Shown: positions 51,067 to 59,727, counted from the stretch's first letter. The stretch: 64,000 nucleotides of DNA from an uncultured Lachnospiraceae bacterium (GCA_910579505.1 CAJTTZ010000001.1:310001-374000), one strand, 5' to 3'. Numbers and translations: made by a program. The notes: generated from the sequence alone by a model not told the origin.

Positions 51067-52264
51067 AGTAAAGCTTCTCCTTGATAAATATTTTCTTCAT
51101 CTCACATATCTGCCCTATGGAAATTTCATTTGCCCAGAGCTCGTCCGTCTCAAATTTCTTTTTAAACACCGTGTCGATCAGCTGCTCATAATCAAGGTCC
51201 GCCTTAGGGTCTTTCGCAAACAGGTACAGAATGGACGACACGATACAGTCTGCAAGCAGGACGACTATCGTCTCCTTGGAGACAATCTTTACGTCCGGGT
51301 CCACATATTCCTTTAAAATCTGTTTGGCCTTCGGCGGGAAATGATATTTATCGCAGATGGCGGACACATTTTCCCATGTGTTTTCTCCCGTAAGTTTACC
51401 AATCCTGTGGTAATACCCGCACGCCTTCACCGCCGCATCGTCAATGCCGAGGCTTCTCGCGACCTTGTCACCCAGATAGGCCGTATGAATCGCATGATAA
51501 TACTCCTCTTTGGACAGCTCTTTGAGCTGCACCAGCAAGGGACACTCCGGGTCGTTGATCTCCATATATTTGTCCCGGTACCTGTGAATCACCGTGGAAC
51601 TTACCATCTTAAGGCTGACAAGCAAAAGGATGCAGCAGACCATCAGATTGATGCCCGGTATCATAAACTGGGCGATGGAAAGCCTCTCCTTAGCAAACAG
51701 GATCACATTGGCCGTCAGACTAAGCGCAAGGACCAGCAGGGAAATCAACATGGGAATCCCGACACGAAACTCTTCATCCAGTGTGGAAAACACCAGTATC
51801 CCGGCCATACCGCTGATAAAATAGAGCCAGAAAATGGCATAGTCACAGCCTGCAAAATTCACCGCAAGAAGCAGGCACAGGCTCCCCGACACAAGCCCGG
51901 TCATACCGTTTGAAAATACGCCAAACAGCACGAAGAGCACCAGAAAAGGCCAGCCCGTAACCGGGAGGAACGGCAGAAACACCGATGATACCAGACTTAC
52001 CAGATAAGTGAAGGCAAATCTTCCATAACGGCCCTCGTTCCGATAGACGAAAAACCCGTTTGTCTCGCTCATCACATAAGAAAAAATGACTATCCCGCTC
52101 CCTGCCAGGATCATAACAATATTCCGAATCATCTGATCTGTCTGGCAGTGGTAAAGTATGCTGCCAAGCCACACAATCACGCCCGTCAGGGCAAACATAA
52201 ACATAAAAACCACGATTCTTTTGATAATATTACTGTTCTTTTGAAGATTACTATTATTTTCCAC
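51050..52264 (-). CDS. Degenerate PgpH-like membrane HD-domain protein
   Basis: This gene sits where Firmicutes carry pgpH (yqfF), the 7TMR-HD phosphodiesterase of cyclic di-AMP, between phoH and ybeY. The 404-residue product keeps about seven or eight membrane helices and a C-terminal HD-like domain (from about 270: EEYYHAIHTAYLGDKVARSLGIDDAAVKACGYYHRIGKL). The HDIG motif is HRIG, the later HH pair reads YV, so the metal site is lost, and the large outside domain of PgpH (about 300 residues) is missing. VLLADCIVSSILYL is still recognisable. GTG at 52264 with AGGAAA upstream is chosen; it overlaps phoH by 11 bases. It is probably not a phosphodiesterase. Confidence 0.8.
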   Translation of the reverse strand: MENNSNLQKNSNIIKRIVVFMFMFALTGVIVWLGSILYHCQTDQMIRNIVMILAGSGIVIFSYVMSETNGFFVYRNEGRYGRFAFTYLVSLVSSVFLPFLPVTGWPFLVLFVLFGVFSNGMTGLVSGSLCLLLAVNFAGCDYAIFWLYFISGMAGILVFSTLDEEFRVGIPMLISLLVLALSLTANVILFAKERLSIAQFMIPGINLMVCCILLLVSLKMVSSTVIHRYRDKYMEINDPECPLLVQLKELSKEEYYHAIHTAYLGDKVARSLGIDDAAVKACGYYHRIGKLTGENTWENVSAICDKYHFPPKAKQILKEYVDPDVKIVSKETIVVLLADCIVSSILYLFAKDPKADLDYEQLIDTVFKKKFETDELWANEISIGQICEMKKIFIKEKLYYDFLR

Positions 52265-53264
52265 GCCTATATTTCCTGTTTCCTGTTTTTTGCTCGCTGC
52301 GCCGCTTCTCTTTTGTCTCATAATCGTCGTAAGCCTGTACGATCCGCTGGACTAGCGGATGTCTGACCACGTCCTTACTGCTCAGGTGGCAGAATGAAAT
52401 ATCCTGTACTTTTGAAAGCACCCTCACCGCCACGTCAAGCCCGGATTTCATATCCGGCGCCAGATCTTTCTGGGAGGCATCCCCTGTAACCACCACTTTG
52501 GAGCCGAAGCCGATTCTTGTCAGAAACATTTTCATCTGCGCCGGCGTCGTGTTCTGCGCCTCATCCAGAATGATATAGGCGTTGTCCAGCGTCCGTCCCC
52601 TCATATACGCTAAGGGAGCCACCTCTATCAGACCTTTTTCCATATTCCTCGCAAAACTCTCCGCTCCCATAATCTGATAAAGCGCGTCATAGAGCGGACG
52701 CAGATACGGGTCTACCTTGCTTTGCAGGTCGCCGGGAAGAAAGCCAAGCTTTTCCCCCGCTTCAATGGCCGGTCTTGTCAGGATAATGCGGCTCACCTCG
52801 TTGTTTTTAAAGGCTGTCACCGCCATCGCCATCGCCAGATACGTCTTCCCCGTACCGGCAGGGCCCAGCCCGAAGACAATCATATTGTCACGCATGGCGT
52901 CCACATACTGCTTCTGTCCAAGGGTCTTTGGCTTGATCGGCTTGCCGCTCACGGTATGGCAGATGCAGTCGCTGTCCATGGCCAGCAGCATGTCCTCCTT
53001 GTGTTCCTTACCAAGCTCTATGGCATAATCCACACTCTGTTTTTCCAAAATGGTACCTCTCTCTGACAGGGTAAGCAGTTCGTTTACAATGCGGGCCGCC
53101 CTTTCCGCGGCCGCCTTCTCCCCGGTAATCCGAACCGAGCCGTCCCGGTCCACGATCATTACGTCCAGATCGTTCTCAATCCTTTTAATGTGGGAATCAA
53201 ACTCCCCGAAAAGATTCCGCATGTGCTCTACCGGCACATTCATACTGACTGTAAACGCGTCCAT
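52254..53264 (-). CDS. PhoH-family ATPase
   Basis: A cytosolic P-loop ATPase, often linked with RNA metabolism. The 336-residue protein has an N-terminal KH-like part (VRITGEKAAAERAARIVNELLTL), Walker A GPAGTGKTYLAMAMAV near residue 138, ILTRPAIEAGEKLGFLPGDLQSKVDPYLRPLYDAL, and Walker B IILDEAQNTTPAQMKMFLTRIG near 232. KVVVTGDASQKDL follows. It is in the conserved run yqfC-yqfD-phoH-(PgpH)-ybeY. I leave the symbol open since PhoH is used for several paralogues. Confidence 0.95.
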   Translation of the reverse strand: MDAFTVSMNVPVEHMRNLFGEFDSHIKRIENDLDVMIVDRDGSVRITGEKAAAERAARIVNELLTLSERGTILEKQSVDYAIELGKEHKEDMLLAMDSDCICHTVSGKPIKPKTLGQKQYVDAMRDNMIVFGLGPAGTGKTYLAMAMAVTAFKNNEVSRIILTRPAIEAGEKLGFLPGDLQSKVDPYLRPLYDALYQIMGAESFARNMEKGLIEVAPLAYMRGRTLDNAYIILDEAQNTTPAQMKMFLTRIGFGSKVVVTGDASQKDLAPDMKSGLDVAVRVLSKVQDISFCHLSSKDVVRHPLVQRIVQAYDDYETKEKRRSEQKTGNRKYRRGK

Positions 53265-53288
53265 TCCCCGCCTTTCAAAATAAAGCTG

Positions 53289-54536
53289 TCAGTCCGTCTG
53301 GGCATCCCCGTCCTCTTCTGGTTCCTCCACAGGCTCCGTGACGGTCGGCGCAAGCTTTACCGCCGATTCCTCCAGCTGCATATGAGCATACAATACCCAT
53401 TTTTTATCATTCTTTTTTATTGTAACATTTTTTTCTGCAATTTGTACCCCTTTTTCATTTAAAGTTGAGATAATTTTTCGAAAGCGCTCCTGCAAAAGCG
53501 TTTTCATTTCCTCATCCGTATGCATTTTTGTCACAATTTCATATTCCTGCACCGTTCTTTTCCCGTAATACAGCGGCAGGTACAGATGGTCCAGAAGCTG
53601 CACCTGTCTTTTCTCCTCGCTGGTATCATAAAAGGCGTAGGGTACCTTTCGGAGGCGGAAAGCCACCTCCCGTTCCCCCGTGCCGACTACCGGGATTTCA
53701 ACCTTCTCACCTGTATAGCATTTCTCATCATAGGCTACCTCTTCCTCCAGTGAAAGATTTCTGTCATAAGACAGGGTAATATCCGCGTCAGCCTCAACAT
53801 ACTGGTATTTGCGCACCGTGGTATCCTCATTGTAAACGGGGACCGCGCCGCTCACCAGCACGTCGCCCTTTTGTACGCTGTCCCCGCAGGCAACCTGGGG
53901 CACACCGCTTCTTGTGATGATATAGGTCACCACGCCCTCTTTCTCCGCTATCAGGTCCATCCCCCGCCCCTGTTCCGCTTTGTTCCTGTTATCGTACACC
54001 GGCATCTCGTTTTCCTTTATGCGAATCAGAAGCGTGGTGCCCCTGAGCTGTACGGAAGTCCATGTAATCAGGTCATAATCTTCCCTGAGGGCCTGTTCCA
54101 GCTCCCCTATTTCCAGCTCGCTCTTTTTCATGGCTGTGTGTACGCCCTGTTCTTCCAGATAGTCCATCAGCACGTCTTCTGTCAGCGCGAAATTCCCCTC
54201 AATCCGAATATCCCAGATAAAACGGGAAGCAAGGCACCAGAACAAAATGCAGCCGATAAGCCCCGCCACAAACAGCTTCCTTCTCCACATTTTCGACACA
54301 AAAAAAGGCAGGCCGTATTTGCCTATTACAGCCGCCCGCGTCCCCGTTTTTTTTAAGAGAGGCTTCAAGGCAAAAAAACCCGCTATGCTGATATGCATGG
54401 TATGATAGTCGCCGTGATCCTCGATGTCCCAGACCAGAACGTCATGGTTCCCGCAGAGATTCAAAAGACGCTCCACAGAATAGCCCCACACCCTGACAGC
54501 CACATACCCTCTCAAATACTGTATCCAATGAAGCAT
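53289..54536 (-). CDS. yqfD: Sporulation protein YqfD
   Basis: A membrane-anchored spore protein of Firmicutes made in the mother cell. The 415-residue protein starts MLHWIQYLRGYVAVRVWGYSVERLLNLC, has ISIAGFFALKPLLKKTGTRAAVIGKYGLPFF, a membrane helix (LFVAGLIGCILFWCLASRFIW near residue 82) and the outside part with IRIEGNFALTEDVLMDYLEEQGVHTAMKKSELE, all characteristic. The start at 54536 has AGGGGA six bases upstream; the longer frame has no such site. It overlaps nothing but lies 22 bases after yqfC, the conserved yqfC-yqfD pair. Confidence 0.95.
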   Translation of the reverse strand: MLHWIQYLRGYVAVRVWGYSVERLLNLCGNHDVLVWDIEDHGDYHTMHISIAGFFALKPLLKKTGTRAAVIGKYGLPFFVSKMWRRKLFVAGLIGCILFWCLASRFIWDIRIEGNFALTEDVLMDYLEEQGVHTAMKKSELEIGELEQALREDYDLITWTSVQLRGTTLLIRIKENEMPVYDNRNKAEQGRGMDLIAEKEGVVTYIITRSGVPQVACGDSVQKGDVLVSGAVPVYNEDTTVRKYQYVEADADITLSYDRNLSLEEEVAYDEKCYTGEKVEIPVVGTGEREVAFRLRKVPYAFYDTSEEKRQVQLLDHLYLPLYYGKRTVQEYEIVTKMHTDEEMKTLLQERFRKIISTLNEKGVQIAEKNVTIKKNDKKWVLYAHMQLEESAVKLAPTVTEPVEEPEEDGDAQTD

Positions 54537-54558
54537 AGACCATCCCCTGCACGCGCGC

Positions 54559-54858
54559 TCAGATATAGCGGAGCGCATCAATCTTTCCGCTGATTTTCAT
54601 GTCTTCATTGGTATAGTAGTCGATAGAAAGACTGCTCCCTTCAAAACAGATCCTGGCGTTCTTGCCCTGCAGCACAATAGACTCTGTCGTGTATTCCAAA
54701 ATGCCCTTATAGTTTTCAATAAAAGCCTCACGGTTTCCCGTAATCGTGACAATGGCCGCCCCCAGCATGGTATCCTTCGGAAGCTTCAGGGATTCCACGA
54801 TCAGTTCCTTTGACCTGGTAAACGGCGAAAATGGTTGACGTCTGTTCTCTCTTCTCAT
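54559..54858 (-). CDS. yqfC: Sporulation protein YqfC
   Basis: A 99-residue member of the YabP/YqfC family, small mother-cell spore proteins. The core ESLKLPKDTMLGAAIVTITGNREAFIENYKGILEYTTESIVLQGKNARICFEGSSLSIDYY fits the family. There is no ribosome site before the ATG at 54858. Upstream, on the minus strand, CATATAGT resembles the sigma-E -10 box and ends only six bases before the ATG, so the message may be almost leaderless, or the true promoter lies further up. Confidence 0.9.
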   Translation of the reverse strand: MRRENRRQPFSPFTRSKELIVESLKLPKDTMLGAAIVTITGNREAFIENYKGILEYTTESIVLQGKNARICFEGSSLSIDYYTNEDMKISGKIDALRYI

Positions 54859-54918
54859 GTTACACTATATGTATCTTGATTCTGATTCATACCCGGAGAA
54901 TACGAAGTTCTCACATTG

Positions 54919-55398
54919 TTATTTGTGATAGGGTTCCCCGTTTATGATCCGAAACGCCCGGTAAATCTGCTCCAACAAAATAACCCGCATCAGCTGGTGC
55001 GGGAATGTCATATCCGAAAAGCTGGCCGCGAGGTCAGCCCGTTTCTTTATGGAATTATGTAAACCAAGTGAGCCGCCAATCACGAATACGATATGGCCGA
55101 CGCCGTTTACGCCAAGCCGGCTGATCTCCCCGGCAAAAGACTCGGAAGAAAATTTCTGCCCCTCGATCTCCAATGTCACAACATAGGCGTTGTCGGGCAA
55201 AAGCTTAGCGATGCGTTCACCCTCCTTCTGCAGGATCTGCTCCCGCTCGGTTTCGGAAGCGCCGTCCGGCGTTTTTTCATCGGCCGTCTCACGGATCTCC
55301 AGTCTGCAGTAGCGTCCCAGCCGCTTTTCGTACTCGGACACCGCCTCGCGAAAGAACCTCTCTTTCAGTTTACCGACTGTAATCACCGTTATCTTCAT
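54919..55398 (-). CDS. rlmH: 23S rRNA (pseudouridine-1915-N3)-methyltransferase RlmH
   Basis: A SPOUT methyltransferase that methylates a pseudouridine in helix 69 of large-subunit rRNA. The 159-residue length is standard. It starts MKITVITVGKLKERFFREAVSEYEKRL and has the knotted SAM region VIGGSLGLHNSIKKRADLAASFSDMTFPHQLMRVILLEQIYRAFRIINGEPYHK to the end. AGGAAA lies five bases before the ATG at 55398. It overlaps the end of the membrane-protein gene at 55370 by 29 bases. Confidence 0.97.
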   Translation of the reverse strand: MKITVITVGKLKERFFREAVSEYEKRLGRYCRLEIRETADEKTPDGASETEREQILQKEGERIAKLLPDNAYVVTLEIEGQKFSSESFAGEISRLGVNGVGHIVFVIGGSLGLHNSIKKRADLAASFSDMTFPHQLMRVILLEQIYRAFRIINGEPYHK

Positions 55399-55876
55399 AC
55401 ATTTCCTGATAATATCCGTCCACAAAATTGTCCACGAACGCCTCGTCAAGATTCATAAACTTGTCGTCTATGGCCGCCCGCATCTGTTCTGTGCGCCTGT
55501 AATATCTCTCCTCTTCCGTCAGTTTTGCAAGTGTTTCCCCTTCGTCGAGAATCGCCGCGTCTATGACGTCGCGGTCCAGATTCTCCCTGCACCATCTCGC
55601 GATTTCCGAGCGCAGGGAATTTTCTGATTTTGCCTTCACCAAAAGCAGTTTGGAATCCCGCATGGACACAAAGCCGAATACAATAAAAAGGACAAACATC
55701 GCGCCCATAACGCCGCAGACCAGATACTTCGTAACGCCGGCGCTGCTGTAAACCGGTATCACATTGAAAAAAACCAACAAGACCGCAATAAAACCGACGC
55801 TGCCGACTGCCAGAAGCGTGTACGCGGAAGAACGGTTGTTCTCCGCTTTTGCTTCACTGCTCTGATATTGGGGCAT
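55370..55876 (-). CDS. Two-helix membrane protein of unknown function
   Basis: A 168-residue protein with two membrane helices (about residues 20-42 and 50-72: LLAVGSVGFIAVLLVFFNVIPVY and KYLVCGVMGAMFVLFIVFGFVSM) and a C-terminal acidic helical domain (DAAILDEGETLAKLTEEERYYRRTEQMRAAIDDKFMNLDEAFVDNFVDGYYQEMYED). I have no function for it; it seems a clostridial protein often next to rlmH. AGGAGG lies eight bases before the ATG at 55876. Confidence 0.8.
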   Translation of the reverse strand: MPQYQSSEAKAENNRSSAYTLLAVGSVGFIAVLLVFFNVIPVYSSAGVTKYLVCGVMGAMFVLFIVFGFVSMRDSKLLLVKAKSENSLRSEIARWCRENLDRDVIDAAILDEGETLAKLTEEERYYRRTEQMRAAIDDKFMNLDEAFVDNFVDGYYQEMYEDNGDYSR

Positions 55877-55967
55877 AGACACACCCTCCTTATCTTACGA
55901 ATTGGAAATCCTGCACACAAAAACATCCGTACGGTTCTATTTTATTATCCTTTTATACAAATTGCAA

Positions 55968-57047
55968 CTATTTTAACAGCTCCCTGATTCCCTGATTCTT
56001 ATTTTCCGACTTATCTATGTCGAGGCAGACAGAGTGGTCGTCCATATAACGCCATACAGAGCACTCGCCAATGGCGCTCATGTCCCGCCAGAGCGTAAAT
56101 ACGCCATTCTCCGCAATGCCGTCCCATTCCTGTATATTGCCGACATAATCTACCGTATTGGCATACATTTCCCCGTTATATAAACCGTCCTTAAACGGAC
56201 CGACCACATTCTGTATGATCCGGCCTCTGGTAGGCGCAAGTTTTGATATGTCCACGTCATAGTGCTCGGCGCCATCGCCGTTTGGCAGATTGTGCGCCCA
56301 ATTCCCGGAATAACTGTGGGACATATAAACGCCCATGGCATTATTCTTATTTTTCTGGTTAATGTAAAACCGGAACCACGTGCCCTTACCGTGTCTTTCC
56401 CCATGGCTCCACTCCCCGAAATAGTAACTGTTTTTTTCATAAATGGCAAGCCCCGTGCCGTGCGGCTTTCCCTCGCTGTCCACGTCGCCTTTGTAATAGT
56501 AATCCCCGGTGTCCTCAAGTCCCTTGGAAAGCTTCACGTACCGTTTTAAATGTGCCAGGTCCCATATGGCGTCCTGCTTGTTGTCCGCAAAATAGGGATA
56601 CGCCTCCTTCAAAATAAATTCCTTCGTGTACGCCTCGTCGTTCTCATCCTCAATATCCACCACGATAGCGGTTTTGTCATTGTCCGCGGATACCGGTTCT
56701 TCCGATTCCTCCTCTTCCTCCGGCTCCTCCTCTTCTTCCTCTTTCGTCTCCTCCATAACAGGCTGATCCGCCGCAGGCTTTTTCTCTTCCTCCGTGAGAA
56801 CCTGTTCTTCCATTTCCTGCTGTTTTTTCGCATAGTCCGTAATGCTCTGCTGGAGATCGCTTTCCGCCTCTTCCTGTCGGTTCTGTCTGCTGCTTACCAC
56901 TATGGTGAGCAGAACGAGAATGAAAATCAAGAGAACGGCAATCACCCCTAAAAGCACCTTCGTCGTCACAGCCTTCTGCAGGATATTCTCTGTCTCTTCC
57001 TCATGTGCTTCCCACTTTTTATCATTGTCCGGATCAGTCAATTTCAT
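55968..57047 (-). CDS. Membrane-anchored MORN-repeat protein
   Basis: A 359-residue protein with one membrane helix (about residues 32-55), an extremely Glu-rich stretch (EETKEEEEEEPEEEEESEEP near 100-118), and an outside domain with MORN-type units, for example YYYKGDVDSEGKPHGTGLAIY, YYFGEWSHGERHGKGTWFRFY, YSGNWAHNLPNGDGAEHYD and FKDGLYNGEMYANT. MORN repeats usually mediate binding to membranes or other proteins. The gene has a promoter motif shared with the two-component system at 30587, so it may be part of that regulon. It has no operon partner. Confidence 0.85.
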   Translation of the reverse strand: MKLTDPDNDKKWEAHEEETENILQKAVTTKVLLGVIAVLLIFILVLLTIVVSSRQNRQEEAESDLQQSITDYAKKQQEMEEQVLTEEEKKPAADQPVMEETKEEEEEEPEEEEESEEPVSADNDKTAIVVDIEDENDEAYTKEFILKEAYPYFADNKQDAIWDLAHLKRYVKLSKGLEDTGDYYYKGDVDSEGKPHGTGLAIYEKNSYYFGEWSHGERHGKGTWFRFYINQKNKNNAMGVYMSHSYSGNWAHNLPNGDGAEHYDVDISKLAPTRGRIIQNVVGPFKDGLYNGEMYANTVDYVGNIQEWDGIAENGVFTLWRDMSAIGECSVWRYMDDHSVCLDIDKSENKNQGIRELLK

Positions 57048-57100
57048 AAATTCTCCACACCTTTCTGTTTTTGGCGGTTCGTTATCTTGTCCTGTCTTTC

Positions 57101-57156
57101 ATCATAACAGCTACTTTTAAAGATTCTGTACTGCAAATTATTAAGAATTTCTTAGA
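57101..57156 (-). promoter_or_regulatory. Candidate promoter and operator of the MORN gene
   Basis: On the minus strand TCTAAGAAATTCTTAATAA (57138-57156) is followed after exactly 31 bases by TATGAT (57101-57106), preceded by TGT. The -35 is poor. The motif shares 14 of 19 bases and the same distance to a TATGCT box with the promoter of the response regulator gene at 30587-30642. Confidence 0.55.
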
Positions 57157-57195
57157 TGTAATCAATCCCCGCGCCATAAATACGGATAAGAACAC

Positions 57196-57228
57196 AAAAT
57201 CTGCCCGCCGCTTTTCGGCAGGCAGATT
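57196..57228 (-). terminator. Rho-independent terminator after nfnB
   Basis: A 13-pair stem, AATCTGCCTGCCG against CGGCGGGCAGATT with one G-T pair, and a five-base loop, followed by TTGTGTT; it starts 15 bases after the nfnB stop at 57244. The T-run is short but the stem is strong. Confidence 0.75.
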
Positions 57229-57243
57229 ACTGTCTGTACTTGT

Positions 57244-58632
57244 CTATTTGGAGAGATAGCCGTCGATACCCTTCGCCGCCGCTTTTCCGGCCCCCATGGC
57301 AAGGATCACGGTAGCTGCGCCCGTCACTGCGTCGCCGCCCGCATAGACGCCCTCTTTCGTCGTTGCGCCGAAATCCTCCTCGGCAACGATGCACTTGTAC
57401 TTATTCACCTCAAGTCCCTTTGTGGTAGAGGAGATCAGCGGATTCGGCGACGTGCCAAGCGACATGATGACCGTATCCACCTCCATCAAAAACTCAGAGC
57501 CCTCGATCACCACCGGACGGCGTCTGCCTGACGCGTCCGGCTCGCCAAGCTCCATGCGAACACACTTCATACCTGAAACCCAGCCGTTTTCATCCGAAAG
57601 GATTTCCGTGGGGTTTGTCAGAAGGTCAAAAATGATTCCCTCCTCCTTCGCGTGGTGGACTTCCTCCACACGGGCAGGGAGTTCTTCCTCGCTGCGCCGG
57701 TACACAATATGTACTTCAGCGCCGAGACGGAGCGCAGTTCTCGCAGCGTCCATCGCCACGTTTCCGCCGCCCACGACAGCTACCTTTTTCCCGCGCATAA
57801 TGGGCGTGTTGGAAGTCTCGTCAAACGCCTTCATCAGGTTGCTTCTTGTCAGATACTCGTTGGCGGAGAACACGCCAAGCGCCTGTTCCCCGGGAATCCC
57901 CATAAATTTCGGAAGACCCGCGCCGGAACCGATGAACACGGCGTCGAATCCTTCGTCCTCCATCAGCTCGTCAATGGTAACTGACTTTCCGACTACCACA
58001 TTCGTCTCAATCTTCACGCCAAGGCTCTTCACATTCTCGATTTCCTTTGCCACCACGTCCTGTTTGGGCAGACGAAACTCCGGGATGCCGTAGACGAGCA
58101 CGCCGCCCGGCTCATGGAGCGCCTCGAAAATCGTCACCTCATATCCCATCTTCGCCAGGTCGCCCGCACAGGTTAAACCGGCGGGGCCGGAACCGATGAC
58201 AGCCACCTTTTTGTTCTTCTTTTCCGCCGCGCCTTCAGGCTTTACGCCGTTTTCTCTCGCCCAGTCAGCCACAAACCGCTCAAGCTTGCCGATGGATACC
58301 GGCTCGCCCTTGATGCCGCGGATGCACTTGCCCTCGCACTGGCTCTCCTGCGGGCACACACGGCCGCAGACAGCGGGCAGCGCCGAAGATTCGCTTATAA
58401 TCTGATAAGCGGCGGCGATATCGCCCTCTTTCACTTTCTCAATAAAACCGGGAATGTCAATGGCAACGGGACAGCCCTTGATACACTGCGCATTCTTACA
58501 GTTGATGCAGCGGGTTGCCTCACACATTGCCTCCTCTTTATCATAACCGAGACACACTTCTTCGAAATTCGTCGCGCGTACTTTTGCGTCCTGCTCTCTG
58601 ACAGGAACTTTCTTTAATACATCTGCTTCCAT
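57244..58632 (-). CDS. nfnB: NfnB/GltD-like large subunit of ferredoxin:NADP oxidoreductase
   Basis: Large flavin and iron-sulfur subunit of the electron-bifurcating NADH-dependent ferredoxin:NADP oxidoreductase. The 462-residue protein has the N-terminal cluster region EATRCINCKNAQCIKGCPVAIDIPGF and CGRVCPQESQCEGKCIRG, the FAD loop VAVIGSGPAGLTCAGDLAKMG near residue 156 and the NADP loop VAVVGGGNVAMDAARTALRLG near 290, with CxxxGDAVTGAATVILAMGAGKAAAKGI-type C-terminus. By sequence alone it is also like the glutamate synthase small chain, but no large glutamate synthase gene is near, while the PyrK-like partner is directly upstream. GAGGAA lies before the ATG at 58632, preferred to 58680. Confidence 0.9.
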   Translation of the reverse strand: MEADVLKKVPVREQDAKVRATNFEEVCLGYDKEEAMCEATRCINCKNAQCIKGCPVAIDIPGFIEKVKEGDIAAAYQIISESSALPAVCGRVCPQESQCEGKCIRGIKGEPVSIGKLERFVADWARENGVKPEGAAEKKNKKVAVIGSGPAGLTCAGDLAKMGYEVTIFEALHEPGGVLVYGIPEFRLPKQDVVAKEIENVKSLGVKIETNVVVGKSVTIDELMEDEGFDAVFIGSGAGLPKFMGIPGEQALGVFSANEYLTRSNLMKAFDETSNTPIMRGKKVAVVGGGNVAMDAARTALRLGAEVHIVYRRSEEELPARVEEVHHAKEEGIIFDLLTNPTEILSDENGWVSGMKCVRMELGEPDASGRRRPVVIEGSEFLMEVDTVIMSLGTSPNPLISSTTKGLEVNKYKCIVAEEDFGATTKEGVYAGGDAVTGAATVILAMGAGKAAAKGIDGYLSK

Positions 58633-58730
58633 TTTTTCCTCATTTCTGCGCTGCACTCTTGCGCAAATCCATACATGCATTACGAGTTTGTGTCAGGCAG
58701 CGCACGGACACAAACCTCACAATCCTATAC

Positions 58731-58759
58731 GGAAAATGCCCGCCTCTTTGGCATTCTCC
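58731..58759 (-). repeat. GAATGCC hairpin, copy between nfnA and nfnB
   Basis: Arms GGAAAATGCC and GGCATTCTCC (one mismatch) around nine bases. On the nfnA side it is joined by the palindrome AGAAGTTCTTCT (58768-58779), also found in similar form in the copy at 62143. Confidence 0.6.
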
Positions 58760-58778
58760 TGAGTCTTAGAAGTTCTTC

Positions 58779-59663
58779 TCACTCTCCGCAATTTCCGCAC
58801 CCGCCATGGTGGGTGTCTCCCTCTTTGGCCTTCAGGAAGTCCCTGCCTTCCTTCGTCTTATACATCTGCTGACGCTTCATTGCCTGATCGAAATCCACTT
58901 TGTGGCCGTCAAACTCGGGACCGTCCACACAGGCGAATTTCACTTCCCCGTCCACGGTCAGGCGGCATGCGCCGCACATGCCTGTGCCGTCCACCATAAT
59001 GGGGTTCATGCTGACAACGGTGGGCAGCTCATATTTCTTCGTGGTCAGACATACAAATTTCATCATAATCATAGGTCCGATAGCCACGCATACGTCGTAG
59101 GATTTCCCTTCGGATTCAATCAGATCCTCTATCACCTTCGTCACCATGCCGCTTCTGCCGTAGGAGCCGTCGTCCGTGGTGATATAGAGATTTCCGGCAA
59201 CCGCCTTCATCTCCTCCTCCATAATGAGCAGATCCTTCGTCTTTGCGCCCACGATCACATCCGCGTCAATCCCTCTTTCATGCAGCCATTTTACCTGAGG
59301 GTAAACGGGCGCCGTGCCGAGTCCCCCGGCGACAAAGAGGATCTTCTTCCCCTTAAGCGCCTGCACATCTTCGTTCACAAACTCGGAGGGACAGCCGAGC
59401 GGTCCTACAAAATCCTGAAAACTGTCTCCTGCTTTCAAATGACGCATCATCTCGGTAGCCGCTCCCACCACCTGGAAAACGATGGTGACGGTTCCCTTTT
59501 CCACGTCATAATCGCAGATGGTCAGGGGAATACGCTCTCCCGCCGCATCCATTCTTACAATGACAAACTGTCCCGGCTGGCATGATTTCGCCACGCGGGG
59601 CGCTTCCACGTCCATGAGATAGATATTTGCCGCAAGTTCCTCTGCTCTTATAATCCTGTACAT
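58779..59663 (-). CDS. nfnA: NfnA-like small subunit of ferredoxin:NADP oxidoreductase
   Basis: FAD- and 2Fe-2S-binding partner of NfnB, of the same fold as the dihydroorotate dehydrogenase electron-transfer subunit. The 294-residue protein has the FAD-binding ERIPLTICDYD near residue 59, the nucleotide loop FVAGGLGTAPVYPQVKWLHERG near 110, and the cysteines of the cluster in GTGMCGACRLTVDGEVKFACVDGPEFDGHKVD near 228. A Cys-rich GGCGNCGE closes it. AAGGAG lies seven bases before the ATG. A clear promoter is at 59699-59727. Known NfnAB make NADPH with NADH and reduced ferredoxin; the role here is by homology. Confidence 0.9.
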   Translation of the reverse strand: MYRIIRAEELAANIYLMDVEAPRVAKSCQPGQFVIVRMDAAGERIPLTICDYDVEKGTVTIVFQVVGAATEMMRHLKAGDSFQDFVGPLGCPSEFVNEDVQALKGKKILFVAGGLGTAPVYPQVKWLHERGIDADVIVGAKTKDLLIMEEEMKAVAGNLYITTDDGSYGRSGMVTKVIEDLIESEGKSYDVCVAIGPMIMMKFVCLTTKKYELPTVVSMNPIMVDGTGMCGACRLTVDGEVKFACVDGPEFDGHKVDFDQAMKRQQMYKTKEGRDFLKAKEGDTHHGGCGNCGE

Positions 59664-59698
59664 CTCAACACTCCTTTTCCTTTTATCCGAACTATTCC

Positions 59699-59727
59699 AT
59701 AATAGCGAAAGTCAGCCATTTTTGCAA
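59699..59727 (-). promoter_or_regulatory. Sigma-A promoter of nfnAB
   Basis: TTGCAA (59722-59727), 17 bases, TATTAT (59699-59704) on the minus strand, about 36 bases before nfnA. Thus nfnAB can be made apart from folD and fhs upstream. Confidence 0.7.

Noticed and set aside
57244..58632. Glutamate synthase small subunit (gltD)
   Set aside because: No large glutamate synthase subunit is next to it and the PyrK-like partner fits NfnAB better; sequence alone cannot exclude GltD.
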